Source of the DNA: Paulinella micropora
Taxonomy: Eukaryota > Cercozoa > Imbricatea > Euglyphida
Direction: 5' to 3'
Assembly: GCA_009731375.1 (NCBI GenBank)
Contig: BJOX01000158.1
Coordinates: 582,998 to 638,612, forward strand
Length of the DNA stretch: 55,615 bases
In this document: positions 30,806 through 43,241 of the stretch, one piece after another
Position numbering within the stretch: position 1 is the first letter of the stretch
Layout of the letters: the number at the start of each line of letters is the position of its first letter
The notes under the pieces: model-generated
Told to the model about the DNA's origin: nothing
Seen by the model: only the letters and a program-made list of their open reading frames with translations
Databases searched by the model: none
Program-made: the position numbers and the translations under genes

Positions 30806-31502
30806 TGTAACACCCACGGTATACTACATCGTTTATACGCTATTGGGGCTTTACGGGAATTTACCCTTGGAAGTATTTTCTTGTTATTAAATGTAATTTA
30901 AGATGAATTCTTATTACATTTCCGGTTCTGATTAATATATCCGGTTTTAATGTTGTAGTAGGATAAGGAATATGGAGGAAAAGCTAGGAAGCTTGGACCC
31001 ACATAGGACCTTAAAACCTACATTTTACACTTAACCGTTTACCGGCGTGGAGAGGGTTATTAGGATGCAGAATACACAGTTGTGTAGCATCCATATGGAA
31101 TAGCCTCCCACATTAATAGCGTTGACCCGATCCTTCTACAGTACATGTAGTAACCGTTTGAAGTTTTGGAAAAAAGGTCACGGAAAAACCGTGAAATTTT
31201 GCCTTTTTCCCGTGACTGGGAATTTATGGCTAAATAAGGGAAAACGCACTTATGGGTTGTGGTTTGTGGTGTTTTGGCATTTGTGCAGGTTACGGACGTA
31301 ACGCATCATGTCAGGGAACCAGTCAAAGGGACACTCCGGTTTGACCGGTGTTTTCCCTCTGGCTTGTTGTTTGGGTTCATTCCTAACAACCCTTTCTATA
31401 ATAGAAGTGGTCGTTAGTAGTGAACCAGTTGTGTTCAATTATTAAAATTCCTTTGTTACTTTTTCATTGAGCTCGTAAGGGTATACCTCCGGTCTTATTA
31501 CA
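30806..31502 (+). repeat. 5' LTR of gypsy copy 2
   Basis: Begins TGTAACACCC and ends CTTATTACA. The adjoining TTTGGAGTCCC is the probable primer-binding site (TGGAGTCCC). It matches 41,169-41,849. Confidence 0.94.
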
Positions 31503-31779
31503 TTTGGAGTCCCTTTGCCTTTATCGAACTCTGGAAAATACAAATTTTGGAATTGGAAACGACGCACTCTCTGGGGACAATCAGTCACTGTTGTTGACTG
31601 TGTCTTGGGGAGAAGTGCCAAGTAGCTTCTTGACAATCAGTACTCAGTACTGGTTGTGCGAGACAGTGCTTTTAGTCGTTACAGGGAAGGGAAAACAAAA
31701 AAGGTGGTAAGGAGGGTTTTGGAGAAACAGGGAAGAACCCTGATCTCGAAACTTGGACCTTGACACCTTGGAAATCAAC

Positions 31780-34600
31780 ATGTCATCTGGAGTGGTATAC
31801 GATCCTTACAAGGACCCGTGTATTAAACCACTGGAAGGAAAGGCTGTGGGGGAGTTTCTACAACATGTAGCAGCGGACTACATAGTAGACTCCAAAGAAC
31901 AGCATCTGTTTTTGGAACACTTTGTCCCTTTGGCAAGTAAGTACAAAGACAGACCAAAGGACAAGGAGGTTTACGATACGGTGAAAGCGGAGTCGGGTAA
32001 CTTGGCAAGATGGGGCTACGATCTAGCCAATTTTACCTTCACTGGCTATTCACCTAGTGAACCTAAGCTCAAAACTTTGGTACCCATGCAGGTAAGGAGG
32101 ATGGTAGCAAGGATGTTTGTGTCTTTGCACCTCCATGAACTGCAGATGGTGGGGCACCCAAGGTTTGAGAAGGGGGATGAGGATTACTTTCCAACTCCTA
32201 TTCCTTCTGAGCAGTTTGATGTCCAATTCCTGATGACGGGAGAGGAAGCTAAGGACATTTGGAAAGAGGAATGGTATGGGGCAATCAGAAAAGATCCTAA
32301 GAAAGGGGATACTTTTGAGGTGGGTATGGCACAGGCGTTCTTCAAGGACGAGGTGTACCCCATGGTTGCTAATGTCTTCCTCAAGGCGGTAAGGAATTGG
32401 GATGCCGCAAAGGACAAAATGAAGGATGCAAGATGGATGAAGGACACGAAGGTGTGGGGGAAAAAGACACCGGACACCTATGACCTCATCCATATTGAAG
32501 GCTTCATGGGAAAATTGGAGCAGATGACGGAAAAGGACACGTTGGCTAACAATGCTAACAGGGGTCTGCGTGATCTGCTAAGGGAAGCAGAGACAGCTGC
32601 ACTTGCAACAACCAAGGACAAGGATGCTACGGCTACGGTGCCGGATGCTAAGATATTGCTTGTTGTAAGGGAGCAGGCTCACGAGGCCATGTATCGATAT
32701 CTCTTATACCTCAAAGAGGTGGCAAAGGCCATTGAGGTTTGCGTGGAAAGGTACGCAATATGGGAAGAGAGATATGCGGTCATCAAGAAAAGGGATGAGG
32801 ATGATCCCATAGATCCTGTGTTTCGATATGAACAGGAAAGGAAGAGAATGCCGACGTTTCTCGACAAGTTCTCTCCTGTTGCATTCGCTCCGGGGTCAAG
32901 GGGGGATAAAAAACCGGCGATATGGTTTACCCGACAAGTAAACTGTTTCCCGTTTATGACCTCACCTTGGTTGCGTAAAGCGATCAATTTGCTCTGTAAG
33001 TTTATGGGGGAGAGCAATTTTGAATCGCCGATGACCTTGGTTGATATTCTCCGACAGTGCACGGACACTGATCTTATGGAGCACTTTACGGTGGAGAGTA
33101 TCACAAAAGGGATGGGCAAGGAAATGCAGGAAAGGGATGTTTACGCAGACACGGGGTCTGCAAAAAATGTCCAAACTGCACGCAATGATGCACGCTCTCA
33201 TTGCTTTGCTCGTACTTCACGGAAGTCATTGGGATTTGACTAGTGAGGTCATATTGCTGACAGGGCATACTTCCACAGTTGTTGGAAGTGCGTTAGCAAC
33301 GTCGAGCAAGAAGCCCATGAGGATCAAGGGGGCGTTTCGGATTGAAATGGAGAAGCTGACGGCGGACAATGCGTTTTTCATCAGCCTCAAACGTTTCACC
33401 CGACATGTCATGGCAAGGATCTATCAGCACGATCCATGTGTGTTCCGAGCCATTGCAAAAGGTTGGCCGGATGGTAAATGGACGATTAACATCCCGGACA
33501 ATGTCGATTTCACGACAGATGCGTCCCCGGCATGGAAAACGTTTGCGGATGGATATGCAAACGGAAGGGAAATGTGGAAGGACTTCCTAATAGCAGAGAG
33601 AACGTGGGAGGATACGTTGGTCTCTGAGGGAGGGATACAGGCGTTGGCAGCGGTAGCGAGGACCCAGTTGGTTGATCAACCAATGGGAAACGCAAATGCC
33701 ATTCAGTCGGGGGGAAGGACTGTAAGACGCCGTATCCCTAATGTTCCTAAGGGGGGTTATAGCAAACCCTTCCGTCAAAAGGAACAGGAGGAGGAAGAGG
33801 ACGAAGAAGAAACTAGCGAGGAGCATATTCCTCCCTCTAAGGGTTGGGGTGCTAGTTCTTCTAGTTCTTCTTACCAGGGAGGTCGCAAGCTTTGCTTCGA
33901 CTACTACTTCAAGGGCTACATGTGTCCCAAGAAGGAGGCTTGTCCTGGCTTACACTCTGACAAGGAGGCGGATTGGAAAAACCTGGAGGGGCAGTTGACC
34001 GCTGCAAAACAAGGACATTCCATCTGGGAGATAGTCAGAGCCATCCGCAACAAAGACGAGTTGGTTATAAAGAACAAAGGGGTTCGCCAGCTGGTCAGGA
34101 AGCGACTGGAGGAATGGGATGGAACAGTCAAATCCTTGCGGACGGGAGGTAGCCGTGGTAGCCGAGGTGGCCGTGGTGGCCGTGGAGGGCGTGGAGGCCG
34201 TGACCGCGGGGGAAGCTTCAGGGGCAAGAAGCGATGGAGCGGTAAAAAGGAAGGAGGCCGGCCCTTCAAAAAGGCTAAGGTGGCGGCTGCCTCTAAGGAT
34301 GAAGCGGAGGAGGAAGTCTCCTACGTAGAGGAAGTCTCAGAGGGAACCCAACTTGGTAAACACCAGTTGAGAGACGAATGTGGGGGGGGGGGAACGGGTT
34401 CGTCAGTCGATACTGATGGGGATGTTGTCCTGCGGCAGGTGATCAAGCCTTTCGCAGCGAGAACTTTGCCGAAGACGAATAGGCCGGGGAGGCTGGAAGT
34501 CAAGGCAATACCCGTAGGTAACCCTTCTCACGAGAGTCAGAACTCTACTCATGGAATGGATGGTTCTGTGATGCAGGTAACGATTGGGGGGGGGGGGGGG
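31780..34600 (+). CDS. gag: gag of gypsy copy 2 with C-x8-C-x5-C-x3-H finger
   Basis: Capsid/nucleocapsid protein. The start is the ATG at 31,780 (MSSGVVYDPYKD). It runs to about 33,170, where a one-base shift in an A6 run moves the frame, then continues to the poly-G/N gap at 34,590-34,611. The long N-terminal part is mostly helical. A CCCH finger follows at about 33,893 (CFDYYFKGYMCPKKEACPGLH, spacing 8-5-3, the Tis11-type spacing). A Gly/Arg repeat tail (GSRGSRGGRGGRGGRGGRD) and a basic stretch come next. There is no CCHC zinc knuckle. The tail resembles RGG RNA-binding regions. In copy 1 the same frame runs on into the protease region. Confidence 0.87.
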
Positions 34601-34611
34601 GNNNNNNNNNN

Positions 34612-37600
34612 ACGGAGGGCCCGCGAAGGCCAGACAAGTCCATATTACTAATAAAAAATTTGTTACTAACGTACCTCGAAAATCACAACCTACTTTAAAT
34701 GTTTTACCGGTCCCGACGGTAAGGTTCGAAAAGAAAGTTTCTATCATTTCGGAGCCTGATTGGAAGGCGAAGCCGGTGCCTTAAGGGTGAAGAAGGTCAA
34801 ACCCGTAAGGAAGGCTGCGGATGGAATGAAAGAAATGGAAGCCGGAAAATTGAAGGCTACTGCTTTTGGTGAGGGCTACATCAAGAGTGGGCTGTCGGAT
34901 CGGAAAGATTTAAATAACAGTTTGGTTCTTTTATCTGACTTGAAGGAGCGCTTAGAGGCTGTCGATATGCCGGAACATGCGTTGTGCATTACTCNNNNNN
35001 NNNNACCGGAGCATGCGTTGTGCATTACTCAGGTCTACTGTGTGGATCTTGAGAGTGCATGCGATGTGGCCAATGATATGTTGGCTAATATTAATATCGC
35101 AGGAGCGAGCTTCATAACGTCCAATCGGGCGTGGTTGGATAAACATATGTTGCCGATTAAAGGAAGCATAGAAGGGGTGAATGGAAAAGCGAGGGCGGAG
35201 GTTACGGGAACGATGGTCTTGACCATTGAACTCTACTCCGGTAAGTCCTTTGACATTCAGTTCTATGTCTGTCCGGAATATTCGGGGGGATTGCTGATCG
35301 GGTTCAAGCAGCTCAATAGGATGGATACATTAATTGACTGCCGGTCGGGCTTGGTGCACTATGGAATTAGTGAAGATGACGCGGAAGATATGGTTAGGGG
35401 GCGGACAGCTGTCCCTCTCTTTCATACGGATACTTACGCGGTATCATTCACCAAGCTAGGGGCGACAAAGGAGGATGACCCACATGCAATTGCGCGGGGC
35501 GCAAAGGTGCAGTTGGTTATACCAAAGCCATGTCAGCACCCAGCATTGGACAACTATTACAAGGATTTCAAGCCAGAGTACCGCGGGCATGCGGGAAAGG
35601 CGAAGAAAGTTGTTCGACGTTGGGAAAAGGCGACGGTGGAGGACTTAATTCAGGGCCGGTGTGCTCAGATTATGGCCTGCGCTATGGAAGAACTTAACAT
35701 GGAGGATGAGGCAGGGATGGACAGGTTCAGGGGTGGAAAGAAGGGGCCTTATGTGTTCCTTCAGAACCGATACTGCCTTCATGCTAAAGCATCACAGGCC
35801 AACAGGCCCTTGTTTGAACCATTGATGTCGTTGCGGTTGTCAACAGGTGGAACGGAGGATGAAATTATGGATTTTGTGGGGAACATGTGGGGTGACAAAC
35901 CTCTTTGTCCACGGAATTCTGGGGAGACGGCGAAGTTGCTCACGAAGTATTTCGAGGGTGACAAACCGTTCTCTATGGTCCTACCGTTTTATGATAAGGC
36001 ATTATGGGCGGATGAGGTTTTGGACCGGATGATGGATCGCCCGATCCCAGTGCCATTTAGAAAGCAACATTTGGTGATTGCTTGTAGATTGGGTACTAGG
36101 GAACAGGGGTTGGCTTATCGAAACTCACTTAAGGGGTGTGACCTTCAGAAGATACGGGAACAGGCGTTCACGTGCTTCACAGGGTTTTACACAAAAAGGG
36201 CGCCTATCCAGTATGCGATGATTCTGGATCGAATGGCAAACCTTGGGAAATGGGATGAGTTTTCGGAAGTCAAATACCATCAGAAGGAAGTGGAAATGCC
36301 CTCCGAGGATGGACTGGTGGAGGATGCGTGGTCGGACATGGCTGAGGCGCCCGAACTTAAGAGTCGGAAAGACGCTCAGTCATGGGATGATAGGATGGCT
36401 CAAATGCGGGCGGACTGGAAGGGGAATAAGGAAGATCTCAAGTGCCTTCAGGATGTGATGGCCAAGGAAAAGGAGATCTTTGATCCGCCTAGACCGGGCA
36501 CGGTCATGCATTTTGAAGCTCATCTCAGGAAGATTCCTGGGATGAATATCACGCATGCCTCTAGGAGGTCTATCCTGGGCCGGAAGGAGGAGAGCATTGC
36601 CCAGGAAAAGGCAGAGGAGCTACAGGCTGATGATTTCACGGAGTTTTCAGACTCCCCGATTTCGTCACATGTACGCATGGTTCCTAAGCCGGATGGGGCA
36701 CTAAGGTTTTGTGTGAATTACTATCGGGCAAACAAGATCATCGAGGGTGAGCGGTATCCGCTGCCTAAGATCGATGACTGTATGCGCAAGTTAAAACACG
36801 CAAAATTTTACTCGGTATTGGACCTCAAAAATGGGTTCTGGCAGATCCCGCTCAGTAGGAAGAGCAGGTGGCTTACAGCGTTTGTGGTAGGGATGACGCT
36901 ATACCAAAGGAAGGTATTGCCGATGGGTTTGAGGAACTCGCCGGCCATATTTCAGGCAGCAATGCAGAAGATGCTGGGGCGGCAATTTGAGGATGGAAGG
37001 GCAGGTGGGTTTATGGAGAAATATGGGCAGAAGGCAGAGGATTACGCTTTCTGTTACATAGATGATATTATCATCTACTCCAATACCATGGAGGAACACC
37101 TAGCCCACATCCAGGATGTTTTCCGACGGGTGAGAGAGTTTGGTCTCAAGGTGAACTTGGACAAGTGCCAGTTTGCCACCCGACAGGTTACATACCTAGG
37201 ATATGATATCTCGAATGGGACGGTAGCGATTGCGGGTAAAAAGAGGGATGCTGTGGAAGGCATTAAGCGGCCTCAGACGCGATCGGAATTATTCTCCTTC
37301 ATTGCGCTTGCGCAATATTACAGTCAGTTCTTTCCGAATTGGTCGGATACGGTTAAGCCGTTAAGAGAGCTGTACTTGAAAGGCGATATACGGGAATGGA
37401 CGCCTAAACAGGAGGAGACGTTCGAGTTCATTAAGGAAATGTTGACTTGTGATCCCAAGTTCAACAAGGACTGCATCTTGATGATGCAGGATGTTGACAA
37501 ACAGTATGTGCTAGACACCGATGCGTCTAAGTACGCGGTCGGGGCGGTCTTACAGCAATACGATGATAAGGGGGTCTTACGGCCGATCATGTACTTGAGC

Positions 37601-40583
37601 CGAAAGCTCAATAAGGCAGAACAAAACTACTGTACAAGGCAGAGGGAGGCCTTGGCGGTGGTTTGGTCGTTTATAAGACTCAGGGAATACTTATGGGGGT
37701 CACGGGATATCGTGGTAAGAACGGACCACCAGAATCTTATGTGGTTGATGACGAACGATTGCACAGGCAGGTTGGCCAGGTGGCAAGCCTTGCTGTCGTG
37801 TTATGACTTCACCGTCAAGTACATTCCCGGCAAGAAGAATATTGTGGCTGACTCTTTGTCAAGGGTCAATTACTCAACACCGTCCGCATGTCTGGCTGCG
37901 ATGCAGCAGATGGACGAGTTCGAGGATTTGGCGTTGAGGAAGAATCAAAAGGATATCTTGCAGGNNNNNNNNNNTGATATCTTGCAGGCGAACATGATTT
38001 TCTATGCCAATAAGGCTCACCCAGGCTCTAGTCGGAAGGAGTCTGGGGTGATGGAGGCAAGGAAGGGGGAATATAAGAGGGTCATGTTGTCTCAGTTGGA
38101 ACGGGAGGTTGGCCAAGCGGAGTGTTGTACGGAACACTTTGCGGAGGAGGCTGTGCAACACCTGAGGGAATATGAGGCTGAGAAAGCCGCTATTCTGGAT
38201 GAGGATAAGGTGGAGCATGAGTGCTACTGTTGCCTGGGGCACGCGGCACCGGCCGTCCGAACCTACGTGGAAGACCCGGGCGGGGAGACGGCTCCAGAGC
38301 CGGAGGTGACCTCAATGGAGCCGGGGAAGGCTATGGAGAGGTCGGAGCCGGACTCCAGACCTCAAGTGGGAATCCAGGTAGAGGACGGTACAGTGCGTAT
38401 CGCGTCCGTGGAGGCCTGGAGACAGTGCCAGAGGGCCGATGGGGAGTACAAGGACTTGATCCGGTACTTCATGGCAAAGGACGAGCTGTTGCTGACGGAG
38501 AGAATCCGAACACAGCTTAAGACTCTGGCATGGCGGGATGGTCTCCTGTGGTATATGGGCAAAACCGCGGAGACGGCCAAGAACCCGGAAAAGTGGGTTT
38601 TGTGGGTCCCAGCTAAACTGAGACAGATGATCTACGTAGCGTCGCACGTGATCCCGTTGGTTAATCACCCGGGGGTGCAAAGGACGCAGTGGATTATCAA
38701 ACGGAGGTTCTGGTGGGAAGGAATGGATAAGTTCGTTAAGGAAAGGGTCAAGGGCTGCACGACCTGTCAGATGAACAAACGGCACCCAGTGGAAGGGAAA
38801 ATCCCGGTTGGGAAATTTACATTGCTGGAAAGGCTCTTTGAGTTCCTGCATGTGGACCACGTGGGACCGTTGCCGCCGGTGGGGCCGGCGAAGGATAAGT
38901 TCTTGATGACGGTCATTGACAGGGCGAGCAATTACGTTTGGGCGATACCAGTGCCTGACACAACGGCGGAGACGACAGCCAGGGAGCTGATCGATCGAGT
39001 CCTATGTGTGGTATGGGTCCCCAAGACGATTTGCTCAGACAAGGGGCCAGCCTTTTGACAACGAGCTAATGGAAAGGCTCGCGAACTTTTACGGGGTTCA
39101 CTGGCAGTACGTTACACCGTACAATCCGAGGGCTAATGGCAAGATTGAGCGGGTGCATAGACCACTCAAGTCGGCTCTAAGGACCTACTGCAAGAAGAGT
39201 CAGCTCTTGTGGAGAGAGGTGGTCCCGAGCTTTGTTTTCGCTATGAACGCGATGCCATCGAAGGCTCTTGGAGCGGGGGCGGAATGTAGATCCCCATATC
39301 AGGTGGTATACGGGCAGGAGCCAGTGATGCCCCAGCACTTGGTATATCAGGATGGGCCTGGGCTTATGATGGATGAGGATGAGCTGTGGGGGGTTCGTAT
39401 GCGTGTGTCCATGGAGGCCATGCAAGCGGTACGGCAAGCGAGGCTGGCGGAACAGACCCGTCAGCTGAGCAAAGAACCCTTGGAACAGGACTTGTCTATG
39501 GTAACCTATAAGCCGGGTGACATTGTCATGTTGTATTACCCACAGGTTCCGAAGGGCATATCTTCAAAGATGTTTGTCCACTGGAAGGGGCCTTATCAGG
39601 TGATGCAACAGACTGGGCCGTTTAACTATCGGATACGAGGCAGGGGGGAGAACAAGATTGTCAATGTTCGACGCCTCATCAAGTACGATCCGTTTCTCAT
39701 GGAGAACGAGACGCTCCAAGAAGCGCTCGTCAGGGAAAAGGGGGAGTTTCAAGACCCTCCTAAGTTGGGAACGGATAAGGAACCCGATGGTGGGAAGCCC
39801 GGGGACCGAAAGGGCCAGGAGGGGAGGAAGGCACGGGCCCCTGAAGAGGGTGTCGGCCAGATAAGCTCCAAAGGGCCTGAGGTTGGGAAAAAGGGATCAG
39901 ATACAAGTCGCAAGCCACCTACAGAGGCGGCGAAGAGGGCGGCGGATAATGATCTGATCTACTCGGAACCTGGAAGTAGGCCGGGTAAACGCGGGAGGAG
40001 GGATGTGCAGGCGGGGCCGGAGGAGCCAGTGGTGCCCTCGCGGGTGGACGTCAAGCACAAGTTATGGAAGGAGGGTAATGAGGCACTAGAAATGACATGG
40101 GTTCTGGGTCGGTTCTATTTGGTCAGGCCCCCGACTAGGTTCGTTGCAAAGGGAGACAAGGATACTCTCTTTGTGATGAAGGTTGTGGGACTGGCAGAGG
40201 ACTCGAGGAAGACTCGATCGTCAAGGAGTGCGCTCAAAAACCTTCCGCCTATGCTGCAGTTTTACCGGTCTTGGGATAAGGATACGGTTGACAACCGGAT
40301 GTACCGCGAGTATGTCCCGGTATGGTGGGATGCTGCAAATAGGGAGGTATGGGATGCCAAAATTGATCCAGCCACACGGAAGGGTGACAGGGATCACGAG
40401 GCATGGACCATATCAGCGTGGCCGAGGGGAGTGCTTGATTGCCCCTTCGAGTTGCACGACGGGCACATTCCACAGAAGGTTTGGGACTTGCTCAAGCAAA
40501 GCGGGCTTGACTTAAGGCTAATCGGGGGTGCACATGCAACGGAAACGGTGCGGGGGAAGAAGCATCCGAGCCTAAAGGGATAA
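34612..40583 (+). CDS. pol: pol of gypsy copy 2: protease, RT, RNase H, integrase, C-terminal extension
   Basis: Replication polyprotein. A one-base difference near 34,780 and a T4 run at 39,053 split the frame. The main open part is 34,760-39,058 (1,432 residues). Retropepsin-like domain near 35,060-35,390, with ANDMLANINIAG and LLIGFKQLNRMDTLID. RT from 36,640 to 37,200 with FYSVLDLKNGFWQ and YIDDIIIYS (at 37,055). RNase H 37,505-37,760 (DTDASK, RTDHQN). Integrase HHCC 38,640-38,790 (H...NHPGVQRT...CTTC) and a core with exactly 35 residues between the Asp of SDKG and the Glu of NGKIERVH. GPY motif WKGPYQV near 39,590. A roughly 270-residue extension of unknown fold follows, to the stop at 40,583. 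Apart from the two shifts it looks intact. Confidence 0.92.
34995..35004. other. 10-N gap flanked by duplicated contig ends
   Basis: GCATGCGTTGTGCATTACTC or a one-base variant stands on both sides. Copy 1 has it once. The gap is probably an unmerged overlap, not missing sequence. The same holds at 37,965-37,974 (GATATCTTGCAGG on both sides). Confidence 0.85.
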
Positions 40584-41168
40584 GGGGCATCCGGGATGCA
40601 ACTTGAAAAAAGAAGGAACGGAAAAGCGGGTCGGAGGGCAGTTGGGCACACATTGACCATAGTGTGTGGGATAAACAGTACTGAGGGTCCTACTCAACTT
40701 TAAAACTTTACGGGCACAGTACAAGGGAACTCGGCGAAAAGGCCATCGTCGTTTTAAGGGTTGGACTTTGGGGTTCGGTCAATTCGGACTTCAGGGCCAA
40801 GGCACCATTCACATTTGACGGATTAGACAGGGTCTGGCTGGTGGTCGGCCAGACTATTGGTCTGTGACTTCGGGAAATCGCGCGCGTAGGGTTGAAGACG
40901 TGAGCTGGTCGAGTGCCATGATTCACGATCTTCGGGCAACAATAAGTCTCGGAACTTAGCCCGCATGAAGCACAAGCCTTTAATCTGTTGGATGGCTCTT
41001 GATAAGATTTGATCAGGGGTCGAGCTAGGGTAGCTCTTGGGATGGTGGACAATCGGCTGGGATTCCCCAAAAAGCCGATACTGACGAGATTATACGAGAT
41101 GTAGTCTCCGGTGGTATTACTCCAGGATTGAGATCCGAGCGATCTCAAAGGAGGAGGAAGGGGTGCTA
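40584..41168 (+). other. 3' untranslated region and polypurine tract of gypsy copy 2
   Basis: Non-coding. It aligns with 18,495-18,966 of copy 1 for the first 470 bases. The purine run AAAGGAGGAGGAAGGGG at 41,147-41,163, five bases before the 3' LTR, is the probable plus-strand primer site. Confidence 0.85.
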
Positions 41169-41849
41169 TGTAACACTCACGGTATACTACATCGTTTATA
41201 CGCTATTGGGGCTTTACCCTTGGAAGTATTTTCTTGTTATTAAATGTAATTTAAGATGAATTCTTATTACATTTCCGGTTCTGATTAATATATCAGGTTT
41301 TAATGTTGTAGTAGGATAAGGAATATGGAGGAAAAGCTAGGAAGCTTGGACCCACATAGGACCTGAAAACCTACATTTTACACTTAACCGGCGTGGAGAG
41401 GGTTATTAGGATGCAGAATACACAGTTGTGTAGCATCCATATGGAATAGCCTCCCACATTAATAGCGTTGACCCGATCCTTCTACAGTACATGTAGTAAC
41501 TGTTTGAAGTTTTGGAAAAAGGTCACGGAAAAACCGTGAAATTTTGCCTTTTTCCCGTGACTGGGAATTTATGGCTAAATAAGGGAAAACGCACTTATGG
41601 GTTGTGGTTTGTGGTATGTTTTGGCATTTGTGCAGGTTACGGACGTAACGCATCATGTCAGGGAACCAGTCAAAGGGACACTCCGGTTTGACCGGTGTTT
41701 TCCCTCTGGCTTGTTGTTTGGGTTCATTCCTGACAACCCTTTCTGTAATAGAAGTGGTCGTTAGTAGTGAACCAGTTGTGTTCAATTATTAAAATTCCTT
41801 TGTTACTTTTTCATTGAGCTCGTAAGGGTATACCTCCGGTCTTATTACA
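41169..41849 (+). repeat. 3' LTR of gypsy copy 2
   Basis: Begins TGTAACACTC and ends CTTATTACA. It is near-identical to the 5' LTR apart from two deletions (about 10 and 7 bases) and scattered changes. Confidence 0.94.
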
Positions 41850-41902
41850 GGCACACCGTTGCGAATTTTGAGGATTGGCATGACTTGTGCTTCCCCCCCC
41901 CC
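41850..41902 (-). CDS. Zinc-ribbon-like exon, upstream piece
   Basis: Encodes GGGEAQVMPILKIRNGVP, which continues as FLLDVC at 30,805 after removal of gypsy copy 2 and one target copy. The acceptor is at a CAG beside a C10 run whose length decides the phase, so the exact exon start is uncertain. Confidence 0.65.
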
Positions 41903-42225
41903 TGCCCTGCATCTTCCCGCACCTGGAGCGCTCGCTGCTCTGCGGCACTTGATGCTCGCTTGGGCTTCGTCACGACCTGAGACACGTGATACCAAACCTA
42001 TCCACCACACACACGCACGCTTGGATCCTACATTGCAAGAAAGAAAGAAGCAAGGATAGGAAGAAAGAAGAAAGAAAGAAAAAAAAGTACTAAGCATTGA
42101 CCGTTTGAAGCACGCGCAGCAGGCTTCGGCGGTCGTGCCGGTTCTCGAACGCTGCATGCATAGGCAATTATGTACATCACACTGCATGTATAGGCAAAAA
42201 TGTAAAAGCACGGACCGAAGCTTAC

Positions 42226-42850
42226 TTCTGGGTACTCGTCCACGGTGAAGGACTGCAGTTGTGCCAGCATGTACGTACGGGTCTCGTACCAGACGTCCTC
42301 CATGCCTTCTTGTTTCGCTTCCTTCTCTCCTTCCTGCGCCGGCTGATCCCCTCCCCCCTCTCCTTCTTTATTTTCCTCTTCTCCTCCTGTGCCTCTGCCT
42401 TTCTTCTTCCCCTCACCCTGCTTCTTCTCTTCCTTCCCACCTTCCCCGTCGGACTCCTCCTCCTCCGCCTTGTCCTTGCACTTTTTCTTCTTCCCCTCAC
42501 CCTGCTTCTTCTCCTCCTTCCCACCTTCCCCGTCGGACTCCTCCTCCGCCTTGTCCTTGCCCTTCTCCCCCGCCTGCTCTTTGTCCTCCTTCCCACTTCC
42601 CTTGCCCTTCTCCCCCGCCTGCTTCTTCTCCCCCGCCCGCTCCTCCACCACCACCTCGTCCTGATAAAAATCTTCGTCATCAGGGTCGTCGTCCGGGCCC
42701 GCGAACAGTGTCCATCCCGGGAAAGGCGATGCCGTGTCTACTGGGCCGACAACTTTTGGGATTAGATGATACTTCACAAACATGCTCAGGTCCCGGCGCT
42801 TGGCTTTCTCTTCCGTGCTCAGTTCTTCACTGTAATAGCTGGACACAGCC
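42226..42850 (-). CDS. Exon of the interrupted gene: Lys/Glu-rich repeats
   Basis: Bounded by the acceptor ATGCAG at 42,851 and the donor GAA/GTAAGC at 42,225. It starts AVSSYYSEELSTEEKAKRRD and ends MLAQLQSFTVDEYPE. In between is a highly charged segment with a repeated block (DGEGGKEEKKQGEGKKK twice, EKGKDKAEEE and variants). The ends look like short folded segments; the middle is likely disordered. The upstream exon joins as TG/G, giving DSWAVSS. Confidence 0.8.
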
Positions 42851-42914
42851 CTGCATATGGCAGATCAGCCTGTTTTGGTTATTTAAAGCTTGTTCTTGTT
42901 TTTGTTGTTAAGGT

Positions 42915-43206
42915 CGCTTGCTGTTTGTGGTGCTGCTGCTGTTGCTGTTGTTGTTGTTGTTTCTGTTGCTGTTGTTGTTGTTGTTGTTGTTGTTGCTGCT
43001 GCTGCTGTTGTTGTTGTTCTTGCTGTTGCTGCTGCTGTTGTTGTTGTTGTTGTTGTTAAGATTGTAGTTGTAGTTGTTGTTGTTGTTGTTAAGGTTGTAG
43101 TTGTAGTTGACTTGTTGTTGTTGAGGTTGTAGTTGTAGTTGTTGTTGCTGTCGTCGTTGCTGTTGTTGTTGTTGCTGTTGTTGTTGCTGTTCTTGTTGTT
43201 GTTGCT

Positions 43207-43241
<35 letters not shown>

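Larger units (their letters stand above)
30806..41849 (+). mobile_element. Ty3/gypsy retrotransposon copy 2, full length
   Basis: Complete element of about 11.0 kb with two LTRs, gag, pol and a C-terminal extension. Flanks: AGGCA before the 5' LTR and (A)GGCA after the 3' LTR. This gives a 4-bp duplication (GGCA) if LTRs are TG...CA, or 5 bp (AGGCA) if they end in AC. By eye the LTRs differ by roughly eight substitutions and a handful of indels, so insertion is recent. Frameshifts lie at 33,171 (A6), 34,780 and 39,053 (T4). Two of the internal N gaps are flanked by repeats of the same sequence. It inserted in reverse orientation into an exon of the minus-strand gene. Confidence 0.95.
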
